Shown: positions 55,449-64,000 of the stretch, one piece after another
How positions within the stretch are numbered: position 1 is the stretch's first letter
How the letters are laid out: each line of letters starts with the position of its first letter
NCBI GenBank assembly: GCA_028532985.1
Contig: JANCIK010000011.1
Location: forward strand, 1-64,000
Reading direction: 5' to 3'
Source of the DNA: Stropharia rugosoannulata
Lineage: Eukaryota; Basidiomycota; Agaricomycetes; Agaricales; Strophariaceae
Length of the DNA stretch: 64,000 bases
Program-made: the position numbers and the translations under genes
The notes under the pieces: model-generated
Databases searched by the model: none
Told to the model about the DNA's origin: nothing
What the model saw: only the letters and a program-made list of their open reading frames with translations

Positions 55449-57240
55449 AGTATTACAAGTATAGCTATCTAACTGAATATTCCATGTACAGTATAATGTA
55501 TAGTACAGCCCGTATGTAATACTAATTGGACATCATACAAACTTAATGAACCAATAAACAATGTTCCGCGTGTAGGAATACAGTAGAGTACAGTATACAT
55601 GTAACTTGTTCACAACGTCGAAGATTGGGCAATGTAAGCAGCAGCGATATACCGGTGGCTGGGTTTCTACCCAAGATACCAACAATAAAACGTCAGTATG
55701 TACGCAGTTGATGTGTTCGGATTCCATCGTATTACATGACTTATATTTGGTACAAATACCGCGCAGGTCTTCCCCGCGTAAGGCCGTGCCTAGCGCCCGT
55801 GGAGAAGACGTCGCTCATAGTTGTCATTCAGTCACGGCTCACTCCGGCTCACCCCGTCCGTAGCAGCAGCCGGAAAATGTTCAGCACCAAATGCAGCAAG
55901 GATATGTAGGTCCATGAATAAACGTTTAAACACTGACCATGGCCACGAACGCGGCAAGTTGTGGCACGAATCACACTTCTGGTCGTTCGGTATTTAGTCG
56001 TCCCCATATTCCCTGATATAAACGATGTCAGTCACGGTTAACGGTCATAAATCCGCAGAGAAAATTCACTCTACAATATGTCCTCCAAAATTGTCTTTCA
56101 TCTGGTACGATCAGAAGAACTGTATTCCACTGAGTCATGTATATGCAGAAGACGGGCAGGTGGTGGCAGCGCAGCAGACCAAACATACGGAGATAACTCA
56201 TGATTGAATATTGATATTGAGTCCGTGCACTGCATTGCCCCATCTGGTCAGTACCTAGCGCCCAAGAATCTTGACGCGCCCCGCCGGTGCAACTTGACGT
56301 AACAATTACACTTTCACAACTATACTCTTTGTGGGACCACGAGGCGTGAACTCGACCGTTATAATGGTATATGCTCACGTCTCACTGCATATGAGCATAG
56401 CCTTCCCAGACGTCGGGGCTTCCCACATATGAAGTGCTATACTCGTATTTGCCAAGGCATTCAAGTGGGACCGCGACGTGTACACAGCACCGAGAATGTA
56501 ATATTCTGGCTGTACTCGTACCCATGAAGGTTATATTGAAATACTGGTTCCATCAAGTAGTCCACCCATTCAAGTATCCGCCCAAATAGAAGCGTACATA
56601 GTTTATTTATTTATTTATTGGACACATATGAAGTCCATTCGCCGCAGCTCCCCAAAGTCATCTAACTATGGAGCATTCCACCCACGCAGAACGCCACACT
56701 CAACGTTATGCCGACAGGCGATATCCGCATATCGTGAATCACATATCAAAGTACACGGACGTCAACTTTTTACGGGAATATTCTGCCGCAGACAGACATA
56801 GACTGAATAGATGTGCAGCCAGAAATAATAAAATTGAGCACTATATACAGAGAGCCGGGAGAGAGTATGTCATACACGAATGAGACAGAGCATTGCACAC
56901 ACACAAAGAATGACATGGGGTGAAGAAAATATAAATGAAAAGAAGGAAAAGAAACAGTCAGAGTGAAGCACGAAGTACAAGTCAGTTCTGTCCATGATGG
57001 GGCGGGTGTTCAATTGATGCGGATTCATGCGAAAGTGCGACCAAATGAAGGAAGTAGGGAAAAAAGGAAACAGAAATGGTATCAAGACCAAGAGACGGGC
57101 GAGGCGAAAGGGACCAATACAGACAATGCTTGGAAAGAAAAAAAAAGAGTAATGATTCAAACACGAAAAGAAAAAGAAAAGTTGGACGGAACGCGCATGA
57201 CATCCACCCAACACTAAATCCCATCCGCGAGCAGCACCAT
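55449..57240. other. 1.8-kb gap between kinase and ATG4
   Basis: A (TTTA)n tract at about 56602-56619, and a long purine-rich plus strand (56880-57190) that is the 3' flank of ATG4. Overlapping short frames only; no gene supported. Confidence 0.55.
56602..56619. repeat. (TTTA)n microsatellite
   Basis: Four to five TTTA units. Confidence 0.8.
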
Positions 57241-60200
57241 TCAACTGTCCGTCAGGATGGCCTTGACGCCCCCGCTCTGCGTCCGCCCGCCGTCCCGCGC
57301 GCGCCCGTTATGCATCCGGTGCGACGGGGGTATCTGCGATCCGCCGTGCTGGCTCTGCTGGCTGTGGTGACTATGTGAGTGGCTGAGCTGCGTCTGCGTC
57401 TTCGTCCGGCGGCGGCGTTCTCCACGCCCGCCCTCCCGGTCGTCGTCGTCGTCATCATCATCATCGTCCGTCGACGAGGTCCTACTGCGCGTCCGCTCGC
57501 GCTCGCGCCGACTCGAGCCGGCGTCTGGGCTGTCGTCAGACGGCGCCACGGGAAATGGGTAGTGCTCCTGCGGCTCCTGCTGCTGGTGCCGTCCATGGGA
57601 CACGCGCACCTTCGGGACAGGGACAGGGACCTGCCCACTGCCACTCGACTTGCGTCCAGAAGAAGTAGCAGTCGAGGACGACGCCGACTTCCTGCTCTTC
57701 CCTGTACTCGTGCTCGACGACCCATGCTTCGAGGAAGTCGAGGACGACAGAGGCGGGGGGCGAGTGCTTCTATCTTTTTCCCTATCCCTATGTCTTTCCC
57801 TATCCTTCGGCGGGGGCGGCGGGGGCTGCTCGCGATCTCTCGTCTTCACCTGCGCCTCGTGGTCCCTCGTCTTCACCTGCGGGGCAGTTGGCACGCCCGT
57901 CGGCGTAGGTAACGACGGGTCGATCCAATCGTCCTCAATATCACTCCCTTCCATCTCTCCTCCCCCTTCGCCCTCTCCTCCGCGCACCACATCATCGCCC
58001 ATCCGGCCCTTGCCCTTCCCGCCGCCCACGCGCGCAGGCACCGGCACGCGAATATCAAAGCGGCCAGTCGGGCCAGGCGTCACTGGGTCCGCCGGGTCCT
58101 CGTCCTCCGACGTATCCGTGCTCCTGCGCGTACTCTTAGACAGGTCATGTCGGAGGCCGTGTGCATGCGCACGCCGCTCGCCGCGCCTCTCCTCCCGGCC
58201 AGACCCAGATCCCTCGCCTGGCGCCTCTCGCGTATCAAAGAACTGCTCGTCGCCATCCTCCTCCGCCTCAGGATCATCACCCACGACCACTGCGCGCTCA
58301 TCATCGTCATCGTCATCGTCCTCCTCCTCATCGTCCAGATCCAAATCCTCTGGGTCCGGCTCCGATATCGACTCAAGGCCCATATCGTCATCGAGGTCAG
58401 AAGGCCAATTCGGGGGTTCTTCCTGAATCGAAAAGATCGTTTTCGGGAGCTACAATCAAAGTCAGCATGCTATACACGAAAAGCAAAAATATTGGTACGC
58501 ACCTCGCCCACCCTCTTCCTGAAATCTCTCCAGTCCGCCTCGTCGCGGCACACGAACCCGATGAGCATGCTCGGGTCGAGGCCGCTCAGCGGCATCTTAC
58601 GCACGCGGTCGCAGTGAAAAGTGCGTAGCTCAGCCGCGCTATACGCATTAATATAGTGCAGCTGAACCGGGTCCAGATCCGCGCGCGCCGTCTGGTCGGT
58701 AGACGAAAGAGCAGACGCAGACGAGGCCGAAGCAGCCACATGCGCGCTCGCTCTGCTCCCAACTCCAACTTGGATTAACCAGTAAACATCCCACCCAATC
58801 GAAAGTTAACAAACTTGACTCACCTCCACCTGCATACCTATCCCCGCGATGTTGATCATACACCGGCGGGGGTGCACGTGCATCATACTCGGCCTCTTCA
58901 CCATACCCTTCGTCCTCGCCATCATCGTACACAAACCCATCGCCCACGGAGCCCTCGCCATCCGCGTCCGCCTCAGACGTCCTGGAAGCGCGGGACGTCC
59001 GTGAGGCGCTGGACACCTGGGACGCCCTCGACGCGTGGCTCACACGCGAGTCCGTCGAGAACTGCTGTTGCAGCGGGCTGGGCGACGTCGGAGCGTGGTA
59101 CGAAAAATTAGAAGAGCCCGTTTTCACTGACGACGGCGACGCCGGAGTCGCAGGTCCCGCCCGGGGATGAGAAGCACCAGTCCGATTTCGGTGCTGCGTC
59201 TGCTGCGTAGGCGATGGCTGGGGCTGGTGGATTCGAGATGGTGAACGTACACCCTGCGCCATGTGTCTCGAGTCACGGTCCGCATCCTGCGAATGCCCTG
59301 ACTGTTTCCGCTCCTCCTCTTTACCCTCACGGGTCTTCTCTTGGCGCACCGCACTAGCCGCTCGACTGCCCCCCGAGCTGTCCGGTGAGCTCCTACCCTC
59401 CTCTCCCTCCCCTGCCTTAGCCGCCGTACTCCTTCCCAAGCCTCTCAACGCCGGCTCCCTCTCCCCTCCCCTCTCACCCAGCCTCTGCCTGAACCTTTCA
59501 ACCTGCTCGCGCGGAGGTGGCGGCCGTAGAGTAATTGCCGGTCTGGGGTTATGGGGGTCGAGATAAAACAGTGCGTCCGCCTGACTTCCAACGAAGTAAT
59601 ACGAAGACGACGGGCGGCCACCCGCAATCCCCACGCTCTGTGGGAACGTATACAGCATCTACGGAATATGTTAGCTTACGTTGACAAATTACAGGACAGC
59701 AGAAGCTTGGCGGGCGAAGAAGACCGGAAATGGTGCATACGGGCAAGACACTCACCTTGATAGTCTCGTAATAGATGGGATTCACGCCCTCAATACCCAG
59801 TCTAATCCCGAGCAAGATGAGAACGGGCCGCTCGCCCCAGGATGCGGTGTGCTGGCGGCGGGGCACGCGGGAAGCGTCGCCATGACTGGCAGCAAAGACA
59901 GAGGATTGATAGAGTGTGCCATCGACAGCGAGGGCGACCGATAAACCACTCTCGGGAAATGAGCTGACCAGTGTCCTGTACACCGAAGGAAGCAAAGTTA
60001 GTAACGGTAGAATCAAGCAGGTAGACAGAAATAAACAATTAAATCAGTCCACAATAACATGAAATCAAGAAGGAAGAAAATAAAATGATATCAATGAATG
60101 AGAAGAGAAGGAGCGGGGTAAATGAAATATGACGCAGGGAGCACTAAAAATATGAATGAAGACACTCACTTGATAGCGCCAGCAGCCACACTGGGCCCGA

Positions 60201-61590
60201 ACCACTGTCCAACGTCTGTGCCCAGCTCCTTGCCAGCGAGAGCCATTCTGTGTACGCTGAAAGGGGCGTGGGGTGACGGCGTGTCGAGAAACCATGTCAG
60301 AATGCGAACATATGTTGCATATTCCGGAGTTGCCACGGGATGCGGGGGACGGCGCCAGTCTGAAAAAAAGTGAGTCAACATTCATAAGGGAAGAGGCGCA
60401 CGTACCACGGCCCAGGTGAACGCCGACAAGGGCGTTGGCGAGGAGGCTTTGTCCCGTACGCAACATGCACCCCCACCCCGTATCAGCGCTCCATGTCTTC
60501 TCCCCAGCCCAGGGCCAGACCTTCCTACCCACTGTCGGGCTTTGATTCTCGTCCAGTGTCGTCGAGCTCACCGAAAATGGCGGAGAGCACGGCGGTAGCT
60601 CAACGAGACGGCCATCGCGGATAGGAGTGGGGAGGTGAGAGCGGTAAGTGAGCCATACGCGAGATGTGAAATCAGAGTAGAAAGCAGGTGGCCAAGCAGC
60701 ACCGGGGTCGGGAGGCGGACGTGGGCCCTTGTTGGTCGCAGTACCCGTCGTACCGGAAGTGGCACTGCCGTGTCCAGCACTGCTGGTAGGAGACGAATGA
60801 CCATCAGCAGAGGAGGAGGCAGCGGAGCTGGAAGAGCTGCGCCAGCTCCCTCTGCGACCTTTGATCTTGCGCTGCGGGTGGGTGGAGTCGGCGCATGTGG
60901 GTCAACTGGTGGACCCTCCCAGCCGGGGTGTTGCACGCCCAGAAGCCAGATGGGGGCGCCGCAGCGGTCAGGGACTGCGTCCGAGTCGAGGAGATAGAGC
61001 ATAGCCTTGTCCTTGCCATGCTTCGCGGCGGCGAGGAGAGCCGCAGGTCCGCTGAATAACTTGCGGGCAGGGCTAGCATGACTGGAGCTGGAATCATATC
61101 CGGAAGGCGATGTTCCACGGGAATGCTGAGCGAGGATGGCAGGGAGAGAGAGGTCGGTGGAAGAGGACGAGAAGGTGTGCGCGAACCAACCCGAGAGGCG
61201 AGTGGGTAGGTCGCCGATGCGCGCCGAGCCCGACGGGGTGCCAGTACTTGAGGTGCTGGCATACAGGTTTATGTGCTGCGTCTCAGGCGCAGAGGCGACT
61301 GGGCGCTCGGAGCGCGTACGGGGGCGCGGGGACGGGATGTTGACGGGGCCAGGGCTGTTGGGCGCTGGTGGTTCGACGATGATCGGGGGTTCATCGACGC
61401 CAAAATCGGTTGGGAGGTCGGCCGAGGGCTTACGGTCGCGGTTTATGGAGAGAAACTTGGAGCCCTTGCGCTGTTTCTGGTCCGGGGAGGCGACAGTGAC
61501 TGACTCAGACTTGGATCGGTCGCGCTGCGTCTGTTTCTGGAGAAACCGGGGAAGCTTGGAGGGCGGCGTGCCGGGCGGAGACGAGGCCAT
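57241..61590 (-). CDS. ATG4: Autophagy cysteine protease Atg4, with long extensions
   Basis: Processes Atg8 and releases it from lipid during autophagy. Start ATG 61588-61590, stop TGA 57241-57243, about seven exons, roughly 1,250 residues, at least twice the common length. Core blocks in order: [53 protein letters not shown] (catalytic Cys); [64 protein letters not shown] (catalytic Asp and His); [33 protein letters not shown]. Intron 1 is 60859-60914 (56 nt); the long frame read through it is wrong. About 180 low-complexity residues precede the core, about 250 are inserted between DPH and LHYINAYS, and the C-terminus is a long acidic, Ser-rich disordered tail. The inserts are probably regulatory (inference). 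Confidence 0.93.
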
Positions 61591-62719
61591 GGTCTGCAGA
61601 GAATTAGGGAGGAGCAGATGAAAACGGCATGGACTGACGGTTCCTAATCTGCTGCTTCCTGCGTGTCTGTCGCCCGATCTCGGGTCGTGGAAGGCACCTC
61701 GCTCGTTCGTCGTCAGATAGTCGTGATGGTCGTCCGATGGCGGGTGATCTCGTCGCTGCTGACGGCGGTGAGCTCGTCGTCGTGGTGGAATGGAGTGAGA
61801 CGGAGATGGGCTCCAGAACCACCCGCCATCCTTCCTATTTGGTCTTTGTTTGCCATCGTCCTCAGCCCTTCCCACCCCTCTACCATAAACATACCGTTTC
61901 TGACTTCACATCTATCACAGAGAGTTCCATGTTTCTATCTCCTGCCAGACTTCTCGTTCAGAGAAGACCTTCAGTTTCAACTTTGAAAAGCCACATACAT
62001 GATTACCAAATGAATAGAGTTGGAATCAAGTTGGAATACACAAGAACTATGGGCTAAGAACCACTAGAAAGCGAATATATGCCCTTCTAGGTAAATTATT
62101 TCCAGATATATGCGCTAGGAAAGACCCACACAATATCAAGCCGAAATCCAGAGCTCCCGCATTCAACAGGGCTTCCTTGGTTATCCCTAACTATTAAGTC
62201 GCTCGCTATAAACGATATGAACTCAGACATGGGCAGCAGTGCAATTCCGAGGCCAGGCCATGATATCCGTACATAGCTTCCGGATAAAACGAGAGACAAT
62301 GGAAGTGTATTAGATTGGTATTAGAAGGAGATGAAAGATGAAAATAAATCAAACCGCTAACGCCAGATGCAAGCCGAAGCGGAGCTTGAATACTGCCGAT
62401 AGTACGATATAACTTGAGTCAAACTTGAGCTTGAGTATTTGTTGGCTCGCTCAAGGCTTGCTACCAGCCGCTTCTTTTCACACCCCTTCATTCCAGTTCA
62501 GAGAAACATGGACACTTCCAAAGCTGTACAGCATTATTTTACTTGACCCGTTCAACACGCGTCGACTTTTATTGCCGCAATTTCCAAAATTTGACAACAT
62601 AGTTGCAACATAGTCCCTCAGGCTTTCAAAATAAATTATACATATATAGTACAGTGCAGTTCTGCCATAGGCAACGAGAGTCTACAGTGGCGTGATATGT
62701 CATGTAAATAGGGCGTAAA
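61591..62719. other. Intergenic, ATG4 promoter side
   Basis: 1.1 kb between the divergent 5' side of ATG4 and the 3' end of the last gene. A short stretch of alternating CTTGAG/GCTTGA units near 62400-62455 is repetitive but I cannot name it. No gene. Confidence 0.5.
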
Positions 62720-64000
62720 TTAGTAGGTCATCGGAGGAGCTAAAGACTGGAAACTTTTCTCGTCTTTTGAGGTCTTTTTCATGACGCTTCGAATAAGTAT
62801 CCCGATACTGCATAGCGATACGATCACCATTTGCAAGACCAGTCCGAGCGAGTCTATATGCAAAGGTAAGCCACGAGTCATAGTTACTGAATCGATGGGC
62901 ATACCAAGTAAGATACCTACAAATCACCGAGACGACAAGGGTTAGCACAGGGTCCCACAAGAGACGCACAACAATTTGACTCACCGAACGGTGGGTTCTG
63001 AACGAACAAACCCCTGATCTGGGGGAGCGTAAGTATTATAGTGAGCGGGAGTACAACAATGCCCTCTCCAAAGTCCTCGCCGAGGTGTGACAAAAGGGTG
63101 ATATAAGCAACAAGCAACGTCAACAACCAGTTAACCGCGAAAAGTGAGATCGCGAAGAGCTTCGTCTGAGTCGTGCGCGTGAGCCCGAGCTCCGTCGTGC
63201 GGCTTTGCACCAGCGTGCTATTAAACACCGTCTGCGTCGCGCTCTCGAAAGACAGCGGAGTGAAGTTGTCCACCTCGTCCGTGAATGCGAGCCGCACTAT
63301 GGGGAGCGACGTGTTGGTGCGCGCGTCGAGAACGAAGAAGGACGTTGTGGCATGGTAGTAATCGAACGGGTACCAGAACGCCTGGTCAAACACGTTGTGG
63401 ATGCTCGGCAGAACCGCGACCTGGATGTCCAGCTGGTGCGTCTTGGTGAACTGGACCTGGTTCTGTACGCTGCAATAACCATTCAGTACTGTAGTGGATG
63501 ATGTGCGATTAGGGTATATTTACAATACGGTAACATTTCCGGGGAGGAGGGGGTGCAGGTCGACGGGGTCGTAACTCGATTCCAGGACCCTACAAGTAGG
63601 AAGATTTTATACGTTAAGGGCTGTGATGCAAATAACGGGGAATGACTTCACAAACATACCCATCAACATAAATACTAAGCGGTATACTTGGCACGCCGCA
63701 CGGCGGATTACCTTGATACGGGCCCTGGTTCTCCAACCGCAGCGCGCCGCACCCCCCAACGAGCCACGAGACAGTCACTGCGCGGCCAGGAATATCCACC
63801 TGGAACATGCGGCCTATTACAAAGAGCTAAAAGACAAGGAGGTGACTCGCTCAGCAAGGTCAGTGAAGGTCTGCTACTACTTCCACGCACCGTATCCACC
63901 GAGTTATCAAGGAACCGTTCAATCGTGTCGGGACTCGATTTGGACGAGGTGCCTACCAGGGCGATTGTGGCTGCCACACCCAGAAGAACAAGATGAGCGG
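62720..64000 (-). CDS. DUF4436-like multi-pass membrane protein, 5' end beyond the window
   Basis: Runs off the right edge; the stop TAA is at 62720-62722. Read right to left: a membrane segment HLVLLGVAATIALVGT near the edge, a lumenal region with IPGRAVTVSWLVGGCGALRL, PSIPLSIYVDG, LPSIHNVFDQAFWYPFDYYH and SFFVLDARTN, then three or so membrane segments (FAISLFAVNWLLTLLVAY; GIVVLPLTIILTLPQIR; GLVLQMVIVSLCSIGILI) and a short basic tail. The layout (TM, extracytosolic domain containing YPFD.Y, C-terminal TM bundle) fits fungal proteins with DUF4436; function unknown. Exon joins are short and only partly resolved. Confidence 0.6.

Noticed and set aside
57650..58426. 258-codon plus-strand frame opposite ATG4
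   Set aside because: It is the antisense of the low-complexity acidic tail of ATG4 and is itself only Ser/Pro/Arg runs.
61136..61621. 161-codon plus-strand frame
   Set aside because: Antisense shadow of ATG4 exon 1.
1..64000. CRISPR arrays, rRNA genes and bacterial-type operons
   Set aside because: No regularly spaced repeats with unique spacers or rRNA sequence seen; genes have spliceosomal introns and separate promoters.

Overview
The window is the left end of a chromosome of a filamentous basidiomycete, probably an agaricomycete (a wood-decay polypore is my guess). It opens with 15 perfect CCCTAAA telomere repeats. Nearly all genes carry several short introns of about 45-70 nt with GT..AG ends, and the gene families are typical of Agaricomycetes: 7TM orphan proteins, Nor-1-like short-chain dehydrogenases (SDRs), a Lys-specific M35 metalloprotease, small secreted proteins and a TKL-type kinase. 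Exon joins were worked out by hand. For five genes I summed exon lengths and the totals divide by three (LSM6, the M35 protease and three small secreted proteins).

Layout. 0-11 kb: telomere, a 7TM orphan gene only 1.1 kb from the end, a 1,020-bp fold-back transposon with an 8-bp target duplication, a FAR-17a/AIG1-like membrane protein, the first SDR, and a long gene-poor stretch. 11-17 kb: an island of ordinary genes (M35 protease, SYM1/Mpv17, LSM6, an F-box protein). 17-52 kb: an accessory region dominated by SDRs. Counting the copy at 7.8 kb, there are ten intact Nor-1-like SDRs, one copy with a single premature stop, one promoter-plus-5'-end duplicate, one decayed relic and one damaged SDR of a different class. 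Interspersed are two more members of the 7TM family, a tandem pair of small secreted proteins, two pogo-like MITEs that bracket one SDR, a small Cys-containing secreted protein, a CxxC protein and a secreted protein whose predicted mature N-terminus is His (LPMO-like). 54-64 kb: return to core genes (a kinase, ATG4 with very long low-complexity extensions, and a DUF4436-like membrane protein running off the right edge).

How the genes relate. The SDR array is not a recognisable biosynthetic cluster: I see no polyketide synthase, NRPS, terpene synthase or P450. Most copies have their own TATA-like box 40-70 bp before the start codon and they lie on both strands, so they look like separately transcribed enzymes amplified by tandem duplication. 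A common substrate class (aldehydes, ketones or quinones from plant material or fungal metabolites) is an inference only. Intact copies, a fresh nonsense allele, a partial duplicate and a relic sit side by side, which makes this a clear case of subtelomeric birth and death of genes.
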